A stretch of 64,000 nucleotides of DNA from Certhia americana (taxonomy: Eukaryota > Chordata > Aves > Passeriformes > Certhiidae). Shown piece by piece: positions 11,801-22,128 of this stretch (position 1 is the first letter of the stretch; every line of letters starts with the position of its first letter). The position numbers and the translations under genes are program-made. The stretch covers positions 124,001-188,000 of the forward strand of contig JAGMWU010000075.1 of NCBI GenBank assembly GCA_018697195.1. The letters run 5' to 3'. The notes beneath the pieces are model-generated. The model was not told the origin of the DNA. It ran no database searches and saw only the letters and a list, made by a program, of their open reading frames with translations.

Positions 11801-14800
11801 GGAATGTCCAGAGAGAAAGGTGGGACTGATCAGAGAGAAACCCATTAAAAATGCCTAAGTAGGAATGAGAAGCAGAGGACTGCACTGGGAAAGTTAGCAC
11901 AAAAGGAAGCAAAGAGATCATAATCACAAGGTCAGATACAGGAATACAGCCTAAAATTGACAAGCTTTGCTATTTCTTCAATATTTCTTTGATTTTCTGC
12001 AAAAGCAGAAACTCTGAAGCAGTTCTCCTCTGATGGTTTTCCAGAGACACTGAAAGTTTACTTCCAGTGGTAAAAGTTCGTTATCTCTGAAGACGTAAAA
12101 GTTGAAGTGGTTTGTTTGCATGTTAATCATACTTTGTGTTTTAGAAACATGTAAGAAGCTATAAAATAATATGGTTGCAAAGACAGTGATCAGAACTGGG
12201 TAGTGAAAAGGTTGCAGAGACAGATATTTTGTGGTCAAGTACAATCTGTCTTTGCATCTTCCATCAGTCACATTGGAATAATTTGGGTAAATCACTAGAG
12301 GTTTCATAGGTGAGCCCAGAGTGATGAGTGGATTAAACTGTTGGGCTCTTAATTGCCATTGTGAATGCTGAAAGCTGTTGAAAATAAACCTGAAATTACA
12401 TAATCCTGTGTAATTATTTAAAGGAAACAAAATGCTGTGCATGTCTAATAGGTAGTCAAACACATCCACAGCTCTGAACAACTTCCTTGTATCCACATCC
12501 TAGATCCTGTTTATTTTCATACCAAACATCTGAGTCTTTCAAAAACAGTAGCAGTGTGTGTCATAAGGAAGCTGTTAATTTTGTTTGCATAGCTGACACA
12601 GTAATGCATAGAATGACATGCTACACAAGGGAAAAATAAACCAAGGATATCAGGAATATAAAGTGAGGATAAGATTTGTGTGGAGAAGATGTATGTAACT
12701 TGTCATCTCTCTTTTTTTCTCTCCCCAGTCTGAAAGTGGAGGAGCTTTTAAAGGGTTTAAAGGCTTTATGTTGCCTTCTGGAAAAGGAGGAGGTGGCTTC
12801 AGTGGATTTGGGAATGGTGCAGGAATAAAGCCTTTGGAAGGGCTGTCTAATGGAAGCAGTAGTGTCTCTAGTACTCCTCCTTTCAGCAATTTGAAGAGCG
12901 CCTTGGAAACACAATCAGCATTTGGTAAGTTTTAAATAAGCTTACATATTTATCAACACTTTCAGTCATAAAATTTGTAGTTATTTAGTAGTTATTTTTA
13001 GTTACTTTAGTAGTGAAAAAACAAATATAGACCAGCTTATAGATGTCCTTTAAGTTTTTGAGACTTTATACCTCTTCGTAAGATTCCTTATTATTTTAGA
13101 GTGCTGGAGGGACAAGTTTTCACATGCATGCAATTTAAAGTGGTGGCAACTAAATTCATATTTCTAATACTGGAGGTAAAAGTTTCCTAGGCACAGATGG
13201 AAATGGAAGGCACTGTTATAAGGCAATCTGTAAAAGGTGTAAAGCATCTGGTAACATCTCCCAGTTCTTCGAATTTAAATAAAAAATACATGCTGCATAG
13301 CTAAAGTCTTCATCTTTTTCCCTTGTACATCTGATGTTGCAGACAGTCTTAATAGAATTTTATCTGTTACAGTTATACCTACGTTTTAAGACATTTGAAA
13401 TATTTTGGCATGTTCAAGTCTCATTTGGAATGAGAGCTTTGGAATTCCCTGAGGAATCTTAGTTCTGTCCCTTTGTGCTGGAGATGCAGAAATGTTAACC
13501 CTGCCACCACAAAATTTTGGAGTCACTGTGCCATAGAATAGAAATGGTGGAGTTTGAACTTTAGAGTAACTTAGATTCTAGTGAGCTCGAATAAATTAAG
13601 GGAAACTGAAATATTCAATGATAATTTTTCCAGTTTGCTTCTTAGAGTTTTTTATACAGAAGTGTTCAAAAGCTTGTAAAATTACAGGCTAGTGCACTCA
13701 GGGTGGTTTAAAGCACAAATGGCAAGAGATAAGTTTAATATTTTGATTTATTAAGTGTTAACGGCTTGCTGAAATTAGATTTTTGTAAGATTCTGAAGGT
13801 AACATGGGGGTTTTTATGTTCTGTACAAGATGTCTTTGGATTTTTTTTTTTTTTTTTAATACACCAGTGTACTCCATCTACTTTGTCTCTCCCTAACTTT
13901 CTTGTCTAAATTAGAACTTGCGTCTGCTCACTGGCATGGCAGTATTTGAGGCACAGTGTGGTGACCCAGAATAAGGAGCTCAGCTGAGTAAGGATGAGTA
14001 ATTTGGTTAAGAGCTATTGGGCATGTTAATTAGGCTTTTAAGAGAACTGTGCTTTCTGGGTGAAAAAAAAGGTTCTAAGCCACATTTCTCACTAGGTCAG
14101 CAAAGCATCTGTGTTGTTTTGTTATTTTTTAAACTAGAGCTTATTAACCAAACGAGTTAAGTTGGATATCAGGGAAAGGTTCTTCTCTCAGAGGGTGCTG
14201 GGCACTGCCCAGGCTCCCCAGGGAATGGTCACGGCCCCAAGGCTGCCAGAGCTCCAGGAGCGTTTGGACAATGCTCTGAGGGATGCACAGGGTGGGATTG
14301 TTGGGGTGTCTGTGCAGGGCCAGGAGTTGGACTGGATGATCCTGTTGGATCCTTCTCAGCTCAGGCTCCTCTACAGTTACGTGATTTTTCTTGTAGCAGG
14401 ATCCCCAGTGTCCAATGGCCCCAGTGGCTCTGTGTTTGCTGAGAAGAAGGCTGTGAGCCTGAGAGCCAACGGCGGCAGCCAGCCCTGCTCCTCCGACAGC
14501 GGCCCGAGTGCGAAGCATGGCTCTGGTGCCTACCACAAGCAGCTGGCTGCCCTCAACTGCTCCGTGCGCGACTGGATAGTGAAGCACGTGAACAGCAACC
14601 CCCTGTGCGACCTGACCCCCATCTTCAGGGACTACGAGCAGTACTTGGCAAGCATTGAGCAGCAGCACGGAGGCAGCGGTGACAGCGGCTCCGAGAACGA
14701 AAGCAGCAAGACCCCTGGCCCGCGGGCTGTTCCCGTGTTTGGGAGCTCGAAGCTCCAGCAAGGCTCCACATTTTTGTTTAACAACAAAACTGAGGATAGC

Positions 14801-17800
14801 TCAGACAAAAAACCCGAAGCCGCATCAGAAAAAAGAGACCCATTGTTAGGAGCTACATCGACTGTCTCATTTAATTTTGGCAAGAGTGTTGACAGCTCTG
14901 TTTTGGGTTCCCTTGGTTCAGGAACACTTAGTAGTTTCTCATTTTCTCCTGGGAATTCAGGTTTGTTTGGAAAAGATGCAAACCAGCCTAAATCTGTCAC
15001 CACAGCATCCACCAGTTTATTGGAAGTTCAGACAGATGGTGGCAGTACTGATGACAAAGGTAAATTCTACGTATTTCTATTTATAGTTATTTTAATGGTC
15101 AGCTGTGAGTGTATGTGACTAAAGAATACTCAAAAAATTCAGTATTAAATTCGTTGAGATGATGGCATGGTGTAGTGTCAGAGGAGGTTTAGGCTGGGTA
15201 TCAGGGAAAGGTTCTTCCCCCAGAGGGTGCTGGGCACTGCCCAGGCTCTCCAGGGAATGGTCACAGCCCCAAGGCTGCCAGAGCTCCAGGAGTGGGACAA
15301 TGCTCTGAGGGATGCACAGGGTGGGATTGTTGGGGTGTCTGTGCAGGGCCAGGAGTTGGACTCAGTGATCCTTGTGGGTCCTTTCCAACTCAGGAAATTC
15401 TGCATTCTGTGTTTGTCGTCATCCTTGAATTTGAAAGTGCAGAATTTCACCCCTAATTGGGAGAAACCAGCCTTATGTAAGCAACACCAAAAATATGTGC
15501 TCACTTGCAATACTTCTGTCAGATTTATACTTTATATAATATGTAATATAATCCTTTATCTGAGGACAGGACTTGAACTGATGAAATTTAAAGCAGATGA
15601 TATGTTCACCTTTGAGCCTGCTGGACTTTTCCTAATAGGTTTATCAAGAGATCCCTGCAGTAAAAAACATGAGTTCCAGAACAATTTACTCTATTTTACT
15701 TAATAGATTGTAAGGAGGCCGACAAAATTACATAGTACGTGACAGCTTTACTCTGCTCTTTGCCTGTGCTGGATACAATAGGCTGATAGAAATCCCAGTA
15801 GCTGAGGGTATGGAAAGGCATAATCTGCCACTCTCTCTTATCTGTCATTCTGCAACTAATTCCCTTCCCCCAGATTAAACCTGCCTTGTGGAAGTATTTA
15901 TTTATTGTGCTTTACTTGAACCCATTTGTGGAGCTGAAATGTGAAAATTGTTTCTGTTCAAACAGAAGCTTTTTACTTACTAAGATTTAAATTGTTGGTG
16001 TTTGATTGTTTGGCATGCATTGGGAATTTTCACCCACTTAAACTGAAGGTGAGGATGAAGTTGCTTTAAGAGCTGAATGAAAAGCAAGTAACACTTTTTT
16101 TCTGTAGCTGAAGCTGCTGTAGAGTACACTTGGACTGAAAGGTGGCTGTCACTGACCTGCCTTGTGTCCATGTCAACTATGGTGGGCATCAGGGACTTCC
16201 AATGCAGTGCCAAAATCTCTGATCACAACACTTACATATTAAAACTTTCTATTTAAAGGAGGGGAAGAGGAGGAAGAAGAGCCACCAAAAGTCATTGTTA
16301 ATGAAATAAAAGAAGATGATGCTTTCTACTCAAAGAAGTAAGTGACTTCAACTTGGAAAATAAAATTAATACCTGTGTATTGCTATTCTTCACCATTGCT
16401 GTGCATAATTAATGACATGATCCTGACTTCCTAATTAATAAATCTTATTAGGAGTCCACATAGAATATGAACTTGTAAAAAAATTTTAATTACAGGCAGG
16501 AGTGTGTAAAATATTACTAAAATTCTTCTTTACCTTGGACACAACTCTAATAGTTTGTGTTGTACATGTGATCAGCTTTTTTTACAAGTGAAGATGTTTC
16601 TGCTTTCATCAGGTTTTGTAGTTAAATTGCAGGACCTTGGGCCTTTACCACAGAGATCTTATACAGTACTGCTGGAAAATCTACCAGGTGGATTTGCATA
16701 GCCTAAAATAAGTCTCTTCAGTTGAAAAATGCTGATGCTGATTATTATTATTATTATTAGTAGTAGTAGTAGTATATAAAGGAGTGAACAAGTTATGCTT
16801 TTAAGCTCAAATTGAAACTGGCTCTACTAGAAGCAGTTTTTCAAAGCATGTTCGGTAGTCCACGTAATAGTGTGTCTGCTTGACACTCAGCAGAGAATTT
16901 GTCCTGCTACAAAAAGCCATTGGCTGTATCTGAAAGAAGGTGTGTACTACTTTATTGAAATGGCTTTAGGTTTATTAGAGCTTCACTTAAAAAATGTTTA
17001 TAAATTGTACATTAAAGTCCTATTATAGTTTCAGAATGATACAGCAAGTTCTTATGGCTTTCTAATTAGTGTTTTTTAAAAGTAGTCTACATTTATTGCT
17101 CCTCACAGACTCTAAGTACAGGTTGCTGTGCCTTTTACTTCTCCCTGAAAATAATACATTTATCATTTCAATACTGAAAAAAAAAGAATTCACTTTCTCT
17201 TTGATCTGCAAGTGGTGTCCATTAGCACATGAAATAAGGTCAATAATAATAAAGAGTTAGGTTACTCACAGCATGTTAAATCCTGATTACAGTTACTGTG
17301 AGTCAGAGGGATACACGTGTCTGGGAAATAGCTTTGTATTTCATCTCTATGTGGCTGTACAAACAAGGATTTGGGATTTATTTTTTCTCCACAGATGCAA
17401 ACTGTTCTACAAAAAGGATAATGAATTTAAAGAAAAAGGTGTAGGAACATTACATTTAAAACCAGCAGGAAATGAAAAAACTCAACTCTTAGTACGAGCA
17501 GATACCAATTTAGGTAAGTACCTTTATCTTAATATCAAGTCTTGATGTCAAAATTCCTTGCTAAGCATTAGGATTTTTTTGGTGTCTTTTAGACAGCATT
17601 AACGGATACAATTAGTGAAAACCTTTATACTTTTTTTTTTCCTTTTCCTAAATCACTTAGAATACTGACAAACACTTGGATGGCTCTAGTGAGCATTACA
17701 AAAGAGAGAGCACAGGAAGCAGTGCAAGAAGTAAAAATGTCCAGATTAACATGTCTGTCTGCATCAGAACATTTTGCTTCTGCATATGAACTGTGTCTGA

Positions 17801-18373
17801 ATGCTGTTCATAATGAGTAACGTGGCATAAACTAAGCACTGTGGCTGGATTCCTCATTTGCTGCTTCTCCCTTGTCCCCTTTCTCTTGTGTGTCCCTGCT
17901 ATCATTTGATACTCATGTTCCTCCATTTAAAAAGGGAGGATGCAGTATTTTCAGAGATTTTCTCTTTTCTAATGAGGAAAGAAATCTGAGAACAATGACC
18001 ATGAACAGATCCTTAGGGAGGAAGAAGAAGAAGAAGACATACATGGTGTTTGTGAATTGCCTTCCTTCCAAACACCACCCTGAATCTCTAGTCAGTACCT
18101 ATACTAACACTGCATTGCACTAGAAGCTAGAAAATGGCTAATTGTAATTTTTTCCCCTCCTCAAATGCAGGAAATATACTGTTGAATGTTCTAATTCCAC
18201 CTAAGATGCCGTGTACAAGAACCGGAAAAAACAATGTCCTTATAGTTTGTGTTCCTAACCCACCGATCGATGAGAAGAATCCAGCTGTTCCTGTCACTAT
18301 GCTAATAAGAGTGAAAACAAGTGAGGATGCAGATGAGTTGCACAAAATCTTACTGGAGAAAAAGGAGGCTTAA
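8816..18373 (+). CDS. NUP50: NUP50, nuclear pore complex protein Nup50 (spliced gene, full CDS)
   Basis: Joining 8816-8884, 9982-10065, 12729-12924, 14400-15059, 16259-16337, 17395-17513 and 18171-18373 gives 1410 nt, a 469-residue protein. This is essentially the length I recall for human NUP50 (468). Every junction keeps frame and has GT/AG ends. The protein is a mobile nuclear-basket nucleoporin that helps release cargo from importin alpha and recycle it with Ran. Visible parts are an N-terminal importin-alpha-binding segment with a basic NLS-like stretch (about 1-50, KKAKRRN), a Gly/Phe-rich stretch (52-117), a central conserved block starting [16 protein letters not shown], scattered FG dipeptides, an acidic run, and a C-terminal Ran-binding domain (about 338-466). 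It ends at TAA 18371-18373. Expression is probably housekeeping, from the CpG island. It converges on KIAA0930, as in human. Confidence 0.97.
9982..10065 (+). CDS. NUP50: NUP50 exon 3
   Basis: The acceptor TTCAAG ends at 9981 and the donor GAG|GTAATG follows 10065. This is a phase 0-0 exon of 84 nt encoding residues 24-51. It contains the basic cluster KKAKRRN. Residue 29 is Val (GTG at 9997-9999), whereas I recall Met29 in human NUP50, used as the first residue of the short isoform. Confidence 0.95.
10066..12728 (+). other. NUP50 intron 3
   Basis: This 2.7-kb intron lies between exons 3 and 4. Its main content is the minus-oriented avian LTR at 11129-11642. The open frames at 11978-12496 and 12621-12914 on the minus strand show no family I recognise. 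The second one only mirrors NUP50 exon 4 and its border. Confidence 0.8.
11129..11642 (-). mobile_element. Avian endogenous-retrovirus solo LTR (minus orientation, NUP50 intron 3)
   Basis: Read on the minus strand this begins TGTCCTGGCTTTGGCTGGGA and runs through the GTAGCTGGTACAGTG and GTTGATAACACAA blocks to a GGGGTTAAA-containing end. This matches a very common avian LTR type that I recall as ERVL-like. It starts TG and ends CA in its own orientation. No retroviral coding sequence flanks it, so it is probably a solo LTR. No convincing target-site duplication is visible. It is antisense to NUP50. Confidence 0.8.
12729..12924 (+). CDS. NUP50: NUP50 exon 4 (Gly/Phe-rich region)
   Basis: The acceptor CCCCAG ends at 12728 and the donor TTTG|GTAAGT follows 12924. 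It encodes residues 52-116 plus the first base of codon 117. The segment is rich in Gly, Phe and Ser, with [17 protein letters not shown] and a terminal F that forms an FG dipeptide with the next exon. It corresponds to the first FG-bearing part of the family. Its exit phase is 1. Confidence 0.95.
13841..13857. repeat. Poly-T tract, 17 bases
   Basis: An uninterrupted run of 17 T in NUP50 intron 4. It is a simple homopolymer and is not close to a splice acceptor. Confidence 0.9.
14096..14388 (+). mobile_element. CR1 retroposon 3' fragment, copy 2, abutting NUP50 exon 5
   Basis: The core (about 14165-14345) is nearly identical to the copies at 6750 and 15195. It ends in a degenerate CR1 tail at about 14375-14388, only 11-25 bases before the exon 5 acceptor. 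The 30 bases around 14096-14126 match the sequence before copy 1. From 14162 the element has no stop in the frame of exon 5, so element and exon form one continuous open frame to 15118. The only ATG early in that frame is at 14225. Confidence 0.85.
14400..15059 (+). CDS. NUP50: NUP50 exon 5 (central domain)
   Basis: This is the largest exon, at 660 nt in phase 1-1. The acceptor is a tandem TAG-CAG ending at 14399 and the donor is AAAG|GTAAAT. It encodes residues 118-336 and completes Gly117. It contains the strongly conserved block from [16 protein letters not shown] to the [17 protein letters not shown] region, followed by Ser-rich sequence with isolated FG dipeptides (VPVFGSS, FNFGKS, SGLFGKD). 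The third codon position is GC-richer in the first half than in neighbouring exons. Near-identical CR1 copies flank it in direct orientation. Confidence 0.96.
15178..15410 (+). mobile_element. CR1 retroposon 3' fragment, copy 3 (NUP50 intron 5)
   Basis: This is a direct-orientation CR1 fragment starting about 120 bases after the exon 5 donor. It has the same core as copies 1 and 2, but with a short internal deletion where they read GAGCGTTTGGACAATG (near 15292-15300). Its tail near 15390-15406 resembles ATTCTGCATTCTGTG. It does not share the extra upstream 30 bases of copies 1 and 2. Confidence 0.88.
16259..16337 (+). CDS. NUP50: NUP50 exon 6 (acidic linker and start of Ran-binding domain)
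   Basis: The acceptor TTAAAG ends at 16258 and the donor AAGAA|GTAAGT follows 16337. It encodes [20 protein letters not shown] and the following DAFYSK, residues 337-362, with codon 363 (Lys) split across the next intron. The run of six Glu just before the Ran-binding domain is more uniform than the mixed acidic stretch I recall in human. Confidence 0.95.
16741..16774. repeat. Compound trinucleotide microsatellite (ATT)n(AGT)n
   Basis: About six ATT units run directly into about five AGT units in NUP50 intron 6. Confidence 0.9.
17395..17513 (+). CDS. NUP50: NUP50 exon 7 (Ran-binding domain)
   Basis: The acceptor CCACAG ends at 17394 and the donor TTAG|GTAAGT follows 17513. It completes Lys363 and encodes residues 364-402, with [15 protein letters not shown] and [19 protein letters not shown], the core of the RanBP1-like Ran-binding fold. 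Confidence 0.96.
18171..18373 (+). CDS. NUP50: NUP50 exon 8, last coding exon
   Basis: The acceptor AATGCAG ends at 18170. It completes Gly403 and encodes residues 404-469, starting [20 protein letters not shown] and ending KILLEKKEA before TAA. This is the C-terminal part of the Ran-binding domain and is very close to the mammalian sequence. Confidence 0.96.
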
Positions 18374-18529
18374 ATAAGTTGCAGTACGTAATTTGAGGAA
18401 TTATTGCCAAAACGCTGCTGCTCTTTTTTTTCTTCCCTAACTTCACTTGAACATTTAATTCTTTACTCTGATATTAAGAACTGTTATAGGAATTCTGAAA
18501 AAATGATGTGAGGAAAAGCTAAACTAGCT

Positions 18530-18535
18530 AATAAA
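18530..18535 (+). terminator. NUP50: Proximal AATAAA poly(A) signal of NUP50 (candidate)
   Basis: A canonical hexamer 157 bases after the stop codon, followed by GTGTTGGACTGTGCTCC-type G/T-rich sequence near 18553-18570 that could serve as a downstream element. Confidence 0.5.
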
Positions 18536-20417
18536 AGCTTTAATAGAACACAAGTGTTGGACTGTGCTCCCTCATTTTCAGTATCTAAATGCAGGACTGC
18601 TTCTGGATAAAGCACATGGATGTAAATCCAGGCATATGTTTTCAGCACCAGTCGACCAAATGGACAGAAACCTGAGTACAAAAACATGGTACCAGAGCTT
18701 CCTCACAGACTGTAATGCAATGCAACCACCTTCTGTTTTGGGAAGGGAGGATGTTCAAGTTTACCTGTTGAAGCTGTTCCTAGACTGCAGATTTTTAATT
18801 GGTCTGTTGTACTCTGGTGAGGCTGACTTTTTAGACTCAGTGACAGTATTGCACCCCACCAGTGATGATCTCCATTGTGCTGGCTCTATACCCTTGCAGA
18901 CCCACGTGCTTTCAGGACTCAGAGACTGTAGCTATTTAAAAAAAGAATTTGCTTGTGTAGTCTTGTCGACAATAGTGGTTCCTCCAGAGGACCGGTCAGT
19001 TCTGTTCTTACTGTCACAACAAGTGATGATGTGCAATATAGTACAAGCAGACAACTGGAAGAGAATTTTATCTTGGACACACTGGCATGCCCTTGCTTCT
19101 GACAGGTCAGAGGCAAAGGGTTGCACTTCCACATGGTCCTTCCAAGGTGTTTGTCCCTAGTCCTGAAACCCAGCTGAGGCAGAGCTGGGTGTGCTGCATT
19201 GGTCCTGCTGCTGGTACTTTGCTGAAGAGAGCTCTTCCCACCAACCAACTACAGGACTTTTAAAGACCTTTCTGTTGCTTGTGGCCCTTGTCAGGAGACA
19301 CGTGCACAAGGGTGCATGTCAGTAGGTATTTTTCCATGTGATAAAAATGCTATGCTGCACTGCATTAAGTAAAGCAGCAAAGTGCGGCTTTGGCAGAAGC
19401 TTTCTGTTGCATGTGGGGAGCATGGGGTAATTCGTAAACATCGTTTTCAGCTGTGATAAAATTAACCTGGTGGCAATAATTTGGGGATCAGAACATTGAT
19501 TCTGGTCCTCTTTCACCCTCAACTTTGTCAGACTGTGTTTGGTGGTTTAATCCTTTTCTTTTTTTCAAATGTTTGCTGGAAACTCCTTCCCTAGTAACTT
19601 TTTCTACTTTGCTTCCAACTCTGGGACTTCTCCAAGAGCTTGATGTTAATATGAAACTTGAACTGCTCTCCGATGTGTCACACTGACCAGCTCTGCCAAG
19701 ATGGAACAAAAATGCTGTTTCGCCTCTGGCTAATGTGACACAGAGGAAAAAACCCCTTTCCTTAAGAAAAGTCAGTGTGACATAATTCATACAGGGGACC
19801 TGGAAATCCAGCACAGTGGCAGCCTATGGGCAGTGAACAAGGAGTAACCATTTGATGAGGTGCACAACATCTCACCTGCACCCCTGCTCTGGGGGGGAGT
19901 AAATGGCTGCCTCTAGGCCTAATTAACTGCACAATTCAGGTTATGGCCTTTCCCCCCCCCCCCACCCCTTCATTAAAAGGAGGAAAATCTTGATTTTATC
20001 TATAGCCCTGTTTACCAAAGTTCCAGAACAAAGGCCTTTGCTCAAATTTCAGCCACACTTAGTGTACAAGAATTGCATTTTTAACACTGGAGTGTGAAGG
20101 GAGCTTAGATGCCATTTGAGATATTTGAAAAATAAACTGGTGCCTTTTGGGTTTGGTTTTTTTTTTGCATCTGGCTAAGTAGTTAAACCATTAAAAGTCA
20201 GTGACATTGCTTTCCTCAAAGTAAGATGCTTTTTAAAGTAAAAGTCTTGCTGCTACCTAAATTGGAGGCCCAAAGCTGACAGGGTGTGTCTAAATGTGTA
20301 TGAATGAAAAGCAGAATGCTGCCTAATAATTTGGTCCAGGCTCTGGTCCAAGGGCTCAGTTGATTTTGCATTTTTCTTTTGACTGTAGTGTCTTAACCCT
20401 GTCTCTGTACAGAAAGG

Positions 20418-20471
20418 TTTATAGACAGAGCTCTGGTGGTACATCCCATAAAGAACAGCTCTGTCTATAAA
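20418..20471 (+). repeat. Perfect 15-bp inverted repeat in NUP50 3' UTR
   Basis: TTTATAGACAGAGCT at 20418-20432 is the exact reverse complement of 20457-20471, with a 24-base loop. As RNA it would fold into a stable stem. It is too short for a typical microRNA precursor. Confidence 0.85.
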
Positions 20472-22122
20472 AGCTTGGCCTTGTCTTTGCTTACTTCCAA
20501 AAGCTCATGGATTTGGAACTGTTCCTTCATCCTCAGAAACGTGGACCAACAAACTGAACTTAACACTCCTTTCCTTATGCTTTGCCTCTGAAGAGGGGCA
20601 GTTGTGAGGTTTTGCACACATAGATGTGGCCCAATTCTGCCAGTTCACCTCTGGCATGTTTCCAAGCAGAGGGCACAGAGTGACTGGGAAAATAAGAACA
20701 ATAAATTGTGTTGGAAATAATTAAACCTTACCTTAGCCATTGTAACACCTGAATTCTTCTGTGCATGTATTTAATGAGTAAAGCCTGGGGAAAGTAAAAA
20801 ATCGGATTTCACTTTCATTAGAATGTCAATTATATGCAAAACAAAATTTTTAACATTTTACATGAGGAAAATCGCCTCTAAAAGAACAGGGAAGAATTTC
20901 CCTGTAAAGCAGATTTTAATTAACATCAATTCATGGTAACTGTATCATTACATGGACTATGAAGCAGGAAGTTAATCAAACACTGACAAACTTGGTGCTC
21001 AGGTATAAAGCACAGCTCTTTTCCAGCACTGTTAGAAGTTTTGGATGATGCTCCAGTTTCTATTTAAGAAGTACTAAAATACAGGGATGCTGTAAAAGGC
21101 CAGAGATTGTTAAATAGAAATAAAGGCCTTAAATGAAAAAGCAAATTTCATGGAGAGCACAGACATCAGTGTACTGCTGCCTTTCAAAACTGGTAGATGC
21201 TATCCAAGGAAAGAACTTTGATCAGAATTCCAACTTGAAGAGGCATTCCTGTGTCTTTGTTGGTAATGTATTTAACAGCTGGATATCAGACACCTGATAT
21301 TAAAGATGCAGGTTTCTGCCCCAATTTGCTTTAATGCCTTTGTTGTGTGTAGATGTTGGAGTGTCTTGTCCATTCCTCCTCCTCTGATTATGAAGTTTCA
21401 GCTGGAAAATAAACATCTCTGCTTCTTTTAATTCTCAGAATAACTTCTAAGGGAGATTATTACAGTAGGCTTGAATTTTAAAATACTAAATTGCATTATG
21501 CGAGGTTTAGTTTTTTGGGGGGTTCTTTTGGTTTGCTTTTTTTTGTTTGTTTTGTTTTTGTTTTTTTGGGGTTTTTTTTTGTAATGTATTCAAAATTATA
21601 TATTTGTGAGGGCAACACTGTGTTCCTCTAAGCCCTTTTCATTGATGGATGTGAAAGTTTATATTAAATTTACAGTTCAGATGAACATACTGTAGAACAT
21701 AAACCAATCAGGAGATTTGCTTTGTTATTAAAACTGAAGTTCAGCTCCCTTTGCAGCACTGTAACATTTAAACTGTCGTTAAAGACTTTCTTTCTGATGC
21801 CTTAACTTATTTGCATTTGATAAAATTTTGTAGCTGGTGCCTGTGTGCAGAAATTAACTGACATTAAACAATTTAAAGTGGCATGAGCTAGTCTAAATCC
21901 AATGAAGATGCTGAATGTGATGATTTGTTAGTTGTTACTAGATTTCAAAATGCTCTGAATTTTTCAGTGGATACTTAAGTTTTACATAACGTGTATGTTA
22001 ATGTTTTCATTAGTTCTGATACACTGAGGACATGTACAAAAATCCATGGAAAACGTGAATAAATGAATGGAAGATTCATTTGTCTTGTGTAAATCATTTT
22101 CATTTTGAGTGTATAACACCGC

Positions 22123-22128
22123 ATTAAT
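22123..22128 (+). terminator. NUP50: Distal AATAAA poly(A) signal of NUP50 (candidate)
   Basis: A canonical hexamer followed by GT-containing sequence. Together with AATAAA at 22058-22063 it is the likeliest end of the long NUP50 transcript, judged by the expected multi-kb 3' UTR. Confidence 0.4.

Noticed and set aside
14162..15118. A 318-codon single-exon gene
   Set aside because: Its first codon is TTG, and its first 79 codons are CR1 and intron sequence running into genuine NUP50 exon 5. It is kept as a finding about retention, not as a gene.
20418..20471. microRNA precursor
   Set aside because: The stem has only 15 pairs, shorter than a normal precursor hairpin of about 30 pairs.
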